NCBI RefSeq assembly: GCF_008831285.2
Contig: NC_045149.1
Span: 5,447,500-5,511,499 of the forward strand
Direction: 5' to 3'
Source: Nymphaea colorata
Lineage: Eukaryota > Streptophyta > Magnoliopsida > Nymphaeales > Nymphaeaceae
DNA length: 64,000 nt
Shown piece by piece: positions 47,590 through 59,337 of this stretch. Numbering within the stretch: position 1 is the first letter of the stretch; each line of letters starts with the position of its first letter. The notes below the pieces were generated by a model. It was not told where the DNA came from. It did not search any database and saw only the letters and a list, made by a program, of their open reading frames with translations. The position numbers were made by a program, and so were the translations under genes.

Positions 47590-49322
47590 TTAACAATCTT
47601 CTGATTTGACAAGAGATTCCAGTAATATGAAGAGCAAGTAGAATAGACAACATGCATGGTTGAAATGCTTAATAATTGAAAATCTCGAATGAGTAGTGGC
47701 TAAACTTGAACTATTACCTATATTAACCTGATCTTGACCTTGATAAGGAGAGTGCAGATATAAATTTCCCATATTGTTGGTGATATAGTGAGTGGGCCCT
47801 AGAATCAAGATATGACTCACATCCACCAGCAGACGAGGATCTAGAAATGTATGATTGAGAAGCTAAATTGTTGGTCTAAACATAAGTATGAGTTGATGGC
47901 ACTATTTTATTGTAAGGTCAATTTTATCACACCACTAACCCTTATTTGGTTCTTTTTGATAGTTTTGGTTGTTGTCATGTTTTTAGATACATTGGGTGAA
48001 GGTAAAAGTTGCCTATCAAATTTCTCTTGAACTTTATCAACAAAAATGTGATTACGAGATGTAGAAGACCATGAAGATAATCTAAACTAACAGGCTCAAT
48101 GTAGGTGCGTATCAATGTCTTGAATGCATCATATTCAATTAGTATAGCATGCAAAATATGTATAACATAATTTTCATCATCAACGGCTTGGTTACAATAG
48201 CGAGTTGATTGGAAAGGATCTTAGTAGCACAAACATACTCATCAATAGTCTTCTTCGGCTTTCCTTAACTTTTGCATTCCAGTTTTCAACTGTAAGGTAT
48301 GTAATTTGGAATATGTTGCATAAGCAGCTTTCAAATAGTTCATACATTGAAAGAAGTCCTCAATCCAATAGCGGACCATGAATTGATTCAGTTAATGAGG
48401 ACAAAATCCAACTTAAAAGTTGGTCATGTTTATAACAAATGACATTCAAGAATCTGTTTTAGTCCCCTGTCTATTTTTATTGTCCTTGGAGCAAAGGGCT
48501 TTGAACGTACTTGTTGTAATTATCCTTGGAGTACAAGGGATTGAGCCATTTACATAGCCAAGTAGTTCACAGGAATTGAGAATCGGGAGAAATTGAGACT
48601 CCCATAACATATAGTTTTCTACAATTAACTTCCAAGATGGAAAGTGCTGCAAAGAATTAGGGAACTGAAGTAACTGAGATAACTTTGGGGGTTGTCACAC
48701 TTGATTTGCATAGAACAAACCTCTGATCTGGAAATCATGTTATCAGCTATGAGTGTTGAGCATACCTTCCTTAGGCTTTGCTACCATAAAAGAGTGCATA
48801 AAAAACCAAAAAATGAAGAGAATAATGAAAATGGTATTTAGTGGTTCAGTCTATGACAGGACCTACATCCACTATGATAATTGGGTTTTGGCCTCTCTCT
48901 TGCTTGCATTGTTTGATTCTCTGCTTTCGTGCAGAATTTGCACACATTCGCACGACTTTCTTGCTGGATATGGAATCCTTATTTGGCGGATTTCCTTAGG
49001 AATAGGAAGAGCAATTTCAACTTTCCTATCCCTAGGATTATCTGTAGCATATTTAGATTTGGTACAGCTTAATCCTATGCTTGTGCTAAGACAAATAACA
49101 CCTCTCAACTTTTCTCTCATACCTTATATCTATTTCCTATGAAGGGAGTCATGGAAAAAATTTATAAGCAACGTAGTTCCAACCTAAATCAAGAAGGTTC
49201 CCTGAAGGGACTTCTCAATTGAAAGGAAATCAGTCTTGTTGTTTTCTCATATGCTAAAAACTGGATTTTAGGGCATAGATTTCTCACATGCAAATTGGGT
49301 CTTCACTTCAGTAGTCCTAACA
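47590..49322 (-). mobile_element. Copia E remnant: 5' LTR, gag and protease pieces
   Basis: The minus strand holds a candidate LTR (49322-48754), then a gag-like start (48652 on: VENYMLWESQFLPILNS, ELLGYVNGSIPC). A middle gag part near 48270-48110 reads DEYVCATKILSNQL in broken frames. A protease-like piece at 47840-47590 contains THYITNNMGNLYLHSPYQ. In the protease the catalytic DSG is lost. Integrase, reverse transcriptase and the 3' LTR are missing, so it is an old, truncated copy. Confidence 0.8.
48754..49322 (-). repeat. Probable 5' LTR of Copia E
   Basis: The plus strand begins TGTTGAGCATACC and ends AGTCCTAACA, giving TG…CA ends. It contains TAGTGGTTCAGTCTATGACA, then CCTACATCCAC, a decayed form of the box found in the Copia C LTR. 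No clear primer site remains next to it. Confidence 0.55.
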
Positions 49323-50210
49323 CATCACCCGCCATGAGATGCCAACCTACACCTAACTTGGAAGAGTTGTCCATGTTACTAACAATGAGCAACAAAATCA
49401 TGTTGACTTATGCAAGCGTGTCAAGCGACAGTGCTGTTGAAAAGGTTGATTATGGGTCTGCTCATTTTATGGAGTATATGCCATACGAAATTATTCATGA
49501 TCCAGCTAACAGCAGAGGTAGTGGAATTAAGGATTGCAGCATGCACCATGGAGTATAAAAATACCAGTAGATGACGATATTACTTCTATTAACATCTATT
49601 GATGTTCATTCGCAGATGCATGAAAAGTACAGAACACGAACACGTGATACATGTTGCCTGCTAAGAGATTTATACCTTTATTTTTATCGGTGACTTAAAC
49701 TAGATTGACTTGTTTAAAAATTTTAGGCAACATACCAACAGACGAAATTCAAGCTCAAGATTTGCTTCATTGTTCATAGAAGTTATCAGATGTAGTTGAA
49801 CATTTGTAGCTTCTTCAGAAATGACCAGATCTACAACTTAAGTGGTAAGATGTTAAGGACACCATATTTTCTGCACAGTTACGATCTTCTCATACTGTAT
49901 GTTTTCTAATAGAGTTATGGCATACCTTCCAACACATGCTCGAAACAAATGAACTGTGATTGAAGAAACAAATACAACATAAATCAAATAATCAATTTAC
50001 TTTCCAGCTAGGTAAAAGCAAAAGTACAGGTAGCAGGCAACCATAAATAGAGAAATACGAAAGAAGCAAGAAGCAAAGTGTTGGTTCGATGAACCAGCAA
50101 TGAAAAGGCTGATGACGGCTCCCTATCATACAAGTGAACTGGCAAAATAAGAAACAAACATCCTCCAAATATCTACAGAAGAGAGGGACAACGATCGGGA
50201 GCTATGACCA
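49323..50210. other. 3' flank of the bHLH gene
   Basis: A plus-strand frame at 49295-49558 matches nothing I know. The part from about 50000 to 50210 is presumably 3' untranslated sequence of the bHLH transcript, but I saw no clear AATAAA on the minus strand. Confidence 0.45.
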
Positions 50211-53200
50211 TCAGCACTTGTTGATAATTCTCTGAACTGCATTTTTAATGTCCTCCATAGCTGTTGCTGTTGCTTTCTTAACCTGTAACAAATATAGCCT
50301 CATATAAGATCTAATGCAGAGACCCATGAATATCCAGTTATCCACCCTAAATATAAAAAAGTTCAACTAGCATGTTTAAAGTCGTCCAAACCTTAGCTCT
50401 TAGTGACAGTTTAAAAATGCTATCAACTATAGACGATTCAACAGATTGAGAATCTAGCTGAAGTTCATTCATAGCCTGTACAATTTCAAGAAGCAAAGAC
50501 TCCCTCCACGGGCATTGAATCTCAACAGCAACATCCGCCTCTGTGACAGTGACCATGACATCTGTTATGCCATCCTTGCAAAGTACCCATTGGATCTCAG
50601 ACTTAGGTTCATTACAAGTGGATGCATTTCTTTCAGCTCTGCAATGCTTCTTGCTAGCCATTGTGTTGGCATAATTGTCAGATGTTCTCTCAGCTACATC
50701 AGGGTATCTCTTTCGTCCAACCAACTCTTTGAAAGTTTCCAATTCTTCTACCTTTCTTTCAAGCTCTTTCAAGTATTCTATCGTATCACCGAGGAGTGAT
50801 GCTTTATCAAGCTGCAAAAACTGGAAAACTCTTCCAAATGTCAGTGGCTAATTTTCTTCTTCATTCTATCTGGTGAAGCAACAAAGAACCAAGTTCTCAA
50901 CTTTAATGCACTAGGTCACAACGGTACTCCATTATCCCCTTAATAAAAATTTTATTAACACGATAAAAATGGTAACCATGTCTTCAGCCATATCCCTGTG
51001 TCAGACTGCAAAAGACAAGGACCATACAGAACATTCTATGGCCTCTTAAACTGGCAGCAGCAGAATTGTTTATTCGAAGAGTTATGGAGCTACTGTAAAA
51101 TTGTGAAAGCTGGGTTATATAAAATAAATAATCATTGAAAGTAGCAAGTCACACATATGAATAGAAACACATGTTCAAGAAGCGGTTCCAGGTAGGTTTC
51201 CTATAATTCTCTGAAAATTCTTGGATCAGGAGAATCTCAACCATCACCTTAAGAATGGGAAAATGCATGCACCAACATGCTCTCTAGTGCAAAGAACAAC
51301 ACAATGTTAATTAGGCTAAGCGTTATCAATGAGTTTACATATTCGCCATTAAGGAGGAACAGAGTTTAAATATTAATTGTCTTGCTGCTGTTGAGTTCAA
51401 ACAGAAGTAACCAGAGCAGAAATATGTAGGTTAATCAAGCAACTGGAAACCATGTTCTATGAAGAACATGATAATAATCTTGTTAAACTATTGTCCAAAA
51501 GTTCCAACAAGAAAGATCAAGAAAAATATCAAAATAATAATAGAAAACATGGATCTTATGAGACAATAGTATAACAAGTAGCATACAAGTTTGATTCTCA
51601 TCCACTAGCTGAAAATTCTGCACTTAGAGAAACAAGTCTATGCAATTGACAGCTAGTGCATTAAAGAATGATTTACCATCCTACAAAAAGAATATGCTTT
51701 GGTTAACATTTTTACGAACATCCATTGTTAAGGATCTCTGGAGGACTTTGACATTAAATGAGAGACTTTATTCTTGTTTCTATTTATCTTCATCCACATA
51801 ACTGATGAGAAGTAGAATACCAACCAAATCATGGTTATCACAATTAACAATGTGAAGAAAACAATTAAACAACACGATATAAATAAATGAAAAGAATGCC
51901 AAATTGGAAATTGCCAATTTTATTTTTCTTTCATGAATGGCAACAATGATTTTTAAAAACATGAAGGGACCAGAATTGTTAATATAAGTAATGAGAAGTT
52001 AGTAAAGGTTAACAGAACTAAGGGAATACCTTATCGATTGAAGGAACAAATGATCTTAAGACAATAAATTGTTCATTTAATTTTTCTCTTCTTCTTTCTT
52101 CTGATAAAATGTGACCACCATCAAGATTTTCAACCCTGTGTAAATCATCTTCACTATGACATTTTTCCTGATTCAAGGAGTGTTTATGATGCAGTGAAGC
52201 GACTTCAAAAAGTGCTTTCTTCAATAACCTTTGCGGCATGTCAATCAGCTGCAATTGGCAGCTTACACCTTTCCTCCATCTTGAGAAACCAGTTTCACTA
52301 TGTCCATTGGAGAAGGAACTTTCAAAGGAGAAACCACGTGAAGTATCCACATGCTTCAGCCCTAGAGAATTATGCAGAATAGTTGACAGTGTTCGTGAAT
52401 AGTGAGAGTTACCATTCCCATCAGTGTCTGAGTTGAACTTGCTATGAGTACACTCCTGCAGTTGATGCATATACTGGTGCAATTTTTCATTATGAATAGA
52501 ATTTGAAAGCTTTTCATTGTTTATAAATGATTGTGAAATGCAATCACTTGAGTTAATAGAACCACGTGCTCCCTCACTAGTTTCTTCATCAACATGCTGC
52601 CAATGGTGAACTTGACATGTATCTGTCAAATCATCCAGCATGAATGAGTCATCAAGCTGCTGATGCGGGCCATTCTCATTTGAGCTGTTACCTGGGGAAG
52701 CCACCTCCCGTGTGACAATGTGTGATTCATTTGCCACGTTATGCTCAAAGTCAGTCCTTTCTTTCAGGGCATTAGAGTTGAAAGAAACAATGTGGTCCTC
52801 AGCTAATTGTTCGCATTCAACCACTTGACCAACTTTCTCAGTGGAAGGAGCTTGTTCAGAATCAAGGTTTGTGATATCCCGATCATCATCATCATCATTG
52901 GACTTCTGAGGACTGAATGTAGATTGCTCTGAGCAAGCAGGTTTGGACACTTCTGGGAAGAATGTCAGTATGTGTTGAACAAGTGAAGGATCCTCTGCCA
53001 CCTTGAGAAATTATAATAACATATTACCTTAAGACTTGAGATACTAAATGATAAAAGCATGATCACAGGAAGAAGTATCAGCGAAAATAAAGCAGAAAAT
53101 AATTCCAGGAGTTACCAGCTCATTCACTCCAAATTCCAAAACACCATCCACGTGAGGAAAGCATACAACAGTCTGAGCATCAAAAGTCAACATCATGAGC

Positions 53201-55511
53201 TTGTCACTCTGAGATAAAAATTGTCCCATAATGAAAAGAAGAACAACATGATGGAACTATCACCTGAATTCCAGCACTCTGATGGTGTCCATTACCATGA
53301 AAGTTATCCAATTAGGTCGAAGCAAACCATACAAAGAAGTTAGCCTTAGTTCTGTAGTTCAAACTTCCTTAAAAAATGTCTAGAGGTCTAAAATCTAAAT
53401 TGGGAGGCAAAATCAGAGTTCCAGAAATAAAAACCTTTGCTAAAAGTGAGCGAGTAAATTCTTTGCTATCAGCATAATGGGCATCACACAGCCAGATGTG
53501 ATGACATGCTGCACATGTTCTCCCCGGCATCCTTGTGCAAGAAAATTGGAAGCATGAGGATTATGCAGAAAAATGAAGTTGAATGCTTTCTGAAAGCTCA
53601 CAATTTACATGCAAAGACACATGCACAGATGTGAATGAACGAATGAGCATGCATGCACACAAACATGCAAATACAACAATCGGTGACAAGATCCATAAAA
53701 TGAAACAAACATTTCTTTTGCAGTTTATAACATCCTGCTTATTCCCATGTATTAAGTGGTAGTTATGCTACTACATGCACAATACCAGTTGAAAATTTGC
53801 ACCAGATGCTGAATCTCACCAAATATATTAAAAAAATATGGCTTGCGAATATGCAGAAGTTGATGAAAATGACAATTTTCCTGAACTAACAGATGCAGTA
53901 ATTTTTACCAAAAGATGCTACAATGTTGACAAAAAGACCAATCCACTAACACAATTCCAAGGCAAATCTTAGCTTCACATATCTGGACAAGTCAGACTTA
54001 AGACCTCTAAGTTGAAGGAAATCAGTAGTTCAATATCTGGGGTTTTGGCATGTTCACGTAGAGATTTTCCCAACCCAGATTGCTTATCTAACGGAAAAAA
54101 GTCACAAAAATGACTGCAACATCAGCCATTCATTCATCAAAGTGTATAGGAAGCTCAAAAATAGGAGAGTGAACTTCCATGAAGCATTGGCGTGCTTACC
54201 TCAGAGAGAAAAGGAGATACATGAAGATCTCCAATTCTCAAACGACAGGAGGTTTTTAGTGTACTATAGGAAGTGCATGTTGGTGGCACCAGACCACAGG
54301 CATGCCCCTTGAGAATGGGCCTAGACTTTTTTATTCAAGCCCTGCAACTACACATGTTGTACGCTTTATGACGATTAAGAAAATGGGGTGGGAAATGGCC
54401 TAATCGATCGGTGCAATCCTCAATGATGCATGACAAGCTCAGGCCCGATGTGTGCACTGACTCTGGCCTATCCTAACCTTGTTCTATTCAGTGGATGAGT
54501 TGGTATGTCATAGTGGATTAAAAGAACAGAAAAGAAGTCTCTACTGCAGGCAGAAAGATCACGCTGATGAGGATCGGAAAGGATCTCCTGAACACAGAAA
54601 AGAAGAAAAATAAAAACTTACGAAGGAATAGAAAGTATAACCCTCACGTTATGCAACCTTGGACAGTCCTTTTAGTACACTGGACGAATAATAAGAAGCG
54701 CAAGCATGTCATCGTCAACGGTCACATGTTAAAGAAAGAGTGAGGGAGCATTAGAAAAGAGGGAGACAGAAGAGTACCCTTGGCCGGGGGTGAAAACGAA
54801 GGACATGCAGACCATGTAGAACCACTCTGTATCGGTAAGATCTTCAGGAGATAATGAAGCACAAGGCCTTTTTGACTGCTGGTTGCCATCGCCCACTGAC
54901 AGCACCTCATACAAATCTCTGAGCTGCCGACTCCTCTGCAAACCCATCTGTTCAGCACTAAGCTCCATTGTTGACACCGTTTTCCTAGTCTTTATATCCC
55001 CATTGTAGAACCCATCACCCCACTCCAAGATCCTACACAAGCACAAACCCTTACATGAGGGAAAAAAGCCGCTCTAAATACTCGCAGTTAAGCTCAAAAG
55101 CGTGGAAACCATTTCTTCAAGAGATGCTAGAAATCCGTCCAAAACGACAATAGGAAATAGCAATAAAGAAGCAGATCGCCCTGCACATTATGCGTTAACT
55201 CCGTAGATTGCAAATTTACAATCTTTATCTATCATCTTCCGTGGATAAAATAGATATCTCTTCCATTAACAAACTAAAAAAGAAGCAACCAACAGTTTCT
55301 AAAAGTTATCATGAAAAGAACCCAAAAAAGGAAAAAAAAAATCTAAACTTAATTTTGGGCTCTTTCGAGCATACCCTTTCTCACTAGAAAATGACCAGAA
55401 GATGGCATAGCTCCACTGAAGGCTTTGAACAGCAGCACCAAGTTGCCTCCGGAGCTTGTTTGCTGGCACTTCTTGTTGGCTTTGAAGTCCAGGATCCATA
55501 TCGGAACACAT
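50211..55511 (-). CDS. bHLH transcription factor, subgroup IIIf (TT8/AN1/GL3-like), seven exons
   Basis: Exons on the minus strand are 55511-55375, 55032-54778, 53531-53435, 53208-53116, 53001-52030, 50811-50392 and 50282-50211. All introns are GT-AG and the phases agree, giving 681 residues (TT8 and AN1 relatives are about 520-670). Residues 17-200 form the MYC-type N-terminal domain that binds R2R3-MYB partners (QWSYAIFW, EWGDGFYNGDIKTRK, TDTEWFYMVCMSFVF, WLCDAHYADS, QTVVCFP). An acidic linker with DDDDD lies at 230-234. The basic region and helix 1 are at 491-518 (HILSEERRREKLNEQF) with H491, E495 and R499 for E-box contact. Helix 2 opens exon 6 (LDKASLLGDTIEY), then a leucine-rich and ACT-like C-terminus. 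Start: first in-frame ATG at 55511; a second ATG at 55499 has the better context. It probably acts in the nucleus in MYB-bHLH-WD40 complexes controlling flavonoid pigments or epidermal fate; TT8 versus GL3 orthology is open. Confidence 0.93.
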
Positions 55512-58500
55512 ATCGAACGTGATTCTTTCTCTTTTGTCAAGGAACAAAAATTACAATCTAAAAATGGTGCAATAGATCTGCCATTCCTGGCTTCCCTTCC
55601 TTTGTTTCTTGTTTGCCTTTGTAGCACCTCAAATAGAAGATAAGCAAAATCCAGCTGCCAGCTCCAGTGCTTGACGCGTGCTCAACAGACAATGATGAAA
55701 AGGAGACGCAGAAAAACTTGGTTTGGTTTACCAGCCAAAGAAGAAAAACTTGATGATAGACTCTTTTTCCCGGCAACACCCAGTGTCCAAAACTATTTCG
55801 CCTCTCGGCCTGAATCTGAAGTTGGCCCGAAAGTGAAAAAAAGGCTTATCGTTTAACGGAAGGCCAGAGACACCACCTATTTAGGAAAGCAGAAGCAACT
55901 GGATTTTGAGACGTGTCGGGGCCAGAAAAGGGCACTCTTCTTATGCCTGATAAAGTGGTTCTCACAAATCTACACCCTGAGCTGAGAAACTTGAAGAAAG
56001 ATCGAAGTGGGAACTCATTGAACGTGAGTATCAATGCGACCATAGAGTAATATATTTGCAGAGATAATAAGTGTTCCCTCTCACTCACAAGGGCCAAATA
56101 AAGGAGTTTTGAAGAGAGAGAGAGAAAAAACAAGAAAGAACTCTGTCTCCAGTGACAAGAGGCAACCGATGTTGCTAGACCAGAGACAGACAACAACATC
56201 TAAATACTCCTCCTCATACAAAAACGCACTCTGGGGAAGCCACACTTTGGGAGAATATGCACCACCACCACCATGACAGAAACCAATGGGGTGGATCAAC
56301 CGGAAAGCAAGCGGAGCTCCCAGCCCTGCCAAATCATTGCTGCAAATACTGGTCACAGTAGAGACTACAGTAGAGACGGAGAACTCATCAAGAGCAACGG
56401 GTTAAAATAATTGGTGAATGAGGTCCAAACTTACGGAAGTTTGGTCGACTATTCATTAAAGCATATGACCAAGCAGCAATGCGTTGTCGCCTTCGTCGAT
56501 TGTACTGGTGTATGTGTGGTGCGACCCCTCTTTCTTTATTTCCTTCCTTGAGATAAACTAATAAAATAAAATAAGGGGAGAGAGAAAGTCTGCGCTCTGC
56601 TTGAGCGCCACATGGGGGAAGCAGCTGAGGGGGACAGTATATTATTGGGGGTAGCATGGGAACTTAAACATGGTCATGTTGTTCGTGTGCAGCCATCCGT
56701 CTATGTCCGCTTATGCAGTCAGGCCCTTCGTCTCTTCCTTCCTGCACTGTGCAGACAAAAAACTGAATACCAAATTGGTTTCTCCTCCTTCGAAGCTTCA
56801 AAAGCACCATGAAAGCTAAAAAAGTGTCTGCTTGCTATAATAGCTTTTCATTAGTCCAAAGCTTTGACAGATAGTATGAAGGTCTCAAATCACAAGATAA
56901 TGGAAGAACCAACAACATAGACGGTCGAAAGATTTTAACTGCATGTGCAAGTCGACATTTGTAAAACCCGATTCCAGGTGCCCGGGATTGCCATGTAATC
57001 AACATTCTCATGCCTATGTCCACTTTCAGTCAGTCTGTCCACATTGAGTCCAATAAAAAATGCATGAATTCCAATTTTTCACACATGCCGATGCCAATTG
57101 TGTTTGCCTTCACAATTAAATAACAAAAAATGTGTTGCATGAAGAAAAAGGAGAAAACAAAAACTACTCTATCCATCCGCCTAGGAGATCATTAGAATCA
57201 GAGGTTAAATGCCCAAGAAGTTCTTTGGTTACAATACTCAAACTGCACCTGATCTCGCCATAACGACGCCTAATTCCAACTTGCCGAACATGCCAAACGA
57301 AAAGGAAAAGAGGAACAAATAAAGGGCTTGCAGGTGTGTATTTCACGCTCACAACCTGATTGATTTTTGTAGCTGGTTGAGTATTGGCAAAAGTCTAGTT
57401 ATCAGTTTCATTTCTATTGGTTTATCATCATAGGTGCTAATCATCTGAACAACAGACAGTAAATGCGTGACGCTTGAAATTGAAACGATGAGTATACGAC
57501 TCTCCATAGAAATTCCAAAGTAGTATTCGACCTGAAGCAGAAGAGAGCGAGGTGGTTCGGCCTCCTGGGGTATCTCTCCCGCTACTGAATGCAGTCAATT
57601 ATGGCCCCGGTGTCAGCTGCATTGAAGCCTGTCCCAAGGATAGATCCCCCATGCTCATGAATGCCAACCACTTTCGAGGGAATCGGATACTGAGCAGAAT
57701 CAAACTGCTATCAAACAGTTTTACTTCGTACGAAAAAGTTTGATCAAAATGCTCAATTCTTCCTGAAAAAATTTTGAAGGCACATGAAAATCGAACCCGA
57801 TTTCAATCTATACATTTCAAGTTGACAAAATCCTCAAGAACCCTAGATAGACGTCCATCGGCATCACTGGATAGAATGATTGGTAGTAAATAGGGGGATT
57901 ATTGCAAAATTTGAATCATGGGTAGTGATGTTCACCTGAATGCCGATAACTTTGGCAACTCCATACATGTGATGGGAGGCCGCACACCAATTCCCTGATG
58001 AAAGGCAGTTTGTAGTTCACCATCGAACTGCCATTTTTTCATGCATGAATCCCAATAAAAAAAGCACTTCTGAAGAATGATTAAGAACAGGACTTATCCC
58101 AAATTTATCTGAATCATAGTTAATTAACACATTACCCATAAATAGCATGGACTCATCCGTTCTTAATTTTTGCACTTTCGGAGCAAAATAACCCATTCTT
58201 TTGTTACTTTGTCATTCTTCAGCGGTTTGGCTAAAAGAATAATTGCACACACATGGTTGCCTCTGTCCCTTGCTCGCAATAGCAACCATCCTGTTCTCTC
58301 ATTCTCTTCTCCTAGTCTTCATCCTTCTTTCCCATTCATGGGGCCTACATAGGAAAGAAAAGGGAAGGAAAGAGAAGAGAATGGAAGGGAAGAGAATGGA
58401 ATGGAAAGAAGTGATTATAAAAACATGTTTGGATAAAAGTGAATGGAATGGAAAGGAAACGATGCAATTTATAATAATGAGAGAAAAAAAACGTAGAGGG

Positions 58501-59018
58501 GTATTATGAGCAGTCAACACTTTTGCACTCCCTCGGCTGTTTTTGTTTTATGCTTCTTTTAAGGTTGGGTTGCTGGTGTTCCTATTGCTGTTGCTGGGCT
58601 GTTGCCCCGTTTATGCTTCTTTTAAGGTTGGGTTCCTGGTGTCCCTATTGCTGGGCTGGGCTGGACTTCGCCCTTTCGTTTTTGGATGACCATTTTGGTG
58701 CGCTTGGCATCGTTTCAGTTTCTTGGCCTGGTGTTCTGTGTTACCCCTTGATCCTCTGACTTTATGGTCGGTCGCAGCACCCACTCCACAGTTGTGAAAT
58801 GGAAAAAAAAAAAATGGAGAGTAAAACAAAAGGTCTGTCAAACTAAGTCACATGGCACATTTATGATCCGAGTAGGGATAAGGTGATGTGGATGTTGAAC
58901 TATTGATATGATAACTTTACAATTATGGATATAGGAATACATAAGAATAACAATAACTCTAAAAAACAAAATAAAACTTGGTTAAAAAATAAATTAAGTT
59001 ACAAGTACGTGGAAATCA
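55512..59018. other. Upstream region of the bHLH gene; no other gene recognised
   Basis: It should contain the bHLH promoter and 5' untranslated region, but I cannot place a transcription start. CT/GA-rich runs occur on both strands (for example 56110-56130 and 56575-56590). A GGAATGGAA/GAATGGAAA-rich block lies at 58340-58460. Frames in this interval do not resemble known proteins. Confidence 0.5.
58551..58676. repeat. 63-bp tandem duplication
   Basis: Units start TGCTTCTTTTAAGGTTGGGT at 58551 and again at 58614. The second copy lacks part of the TTGCTG-rich end. Confidence 0.85.
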
Positions 59019-59026
59019 CTGAAGCA

Positions 59027-59329
59027 TAGTTGGCAAACTCATAAATCCAAAATTCTAATCGGCAAATGACCGGGTCTGTGGGTTAACGAATTGACTCGTT
59101 AATTCATTGAGTGTTTAAATAATCATCATCTAAATTACTGCAGCTGAATCGAGTAAGTCAAGGTTGAAGTCAGGCCAAACCTTGACTAGTGGCTGGATTT
59201 GTTGGTTATTTGAGCTAACTTTTCGACCGATTTTCGAGTCAGCCTGATGAGTTTGCCAACTATGTATTGATATGACTTAGCCGGGTCAGCCTGATGAGTT
59301 TGCCAACTATGTATTGATATGACTTAGCC
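59027..59329. mobile_element. Possible MITE with TAGTTGGCAAACTCAT ends
   Basis: TAGTTGGCAAACTCAT at 59027 reappears inverted (ATGAGTTTGCCAACTA) at about 59247 and 59294. The 8-mer CTGAAGCA flanks the block at 59019-59026 and 59330-59337. The right end carries a 47-bp tandem duplication (units start at 59238 and 59285), so the inverted repeat is not strictly terminal and the call is tentative. Confidence 0.55.
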
Positions 59330-59337
59330 CTGAAGCA

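Noticed and set aside
48753-49142. 130-residue plus-strand frame with hydrophobic segments
   Set aside because: It coincides with the candidate Copia E LTR on the opposite strand and has no similarity to a known membrane protein.
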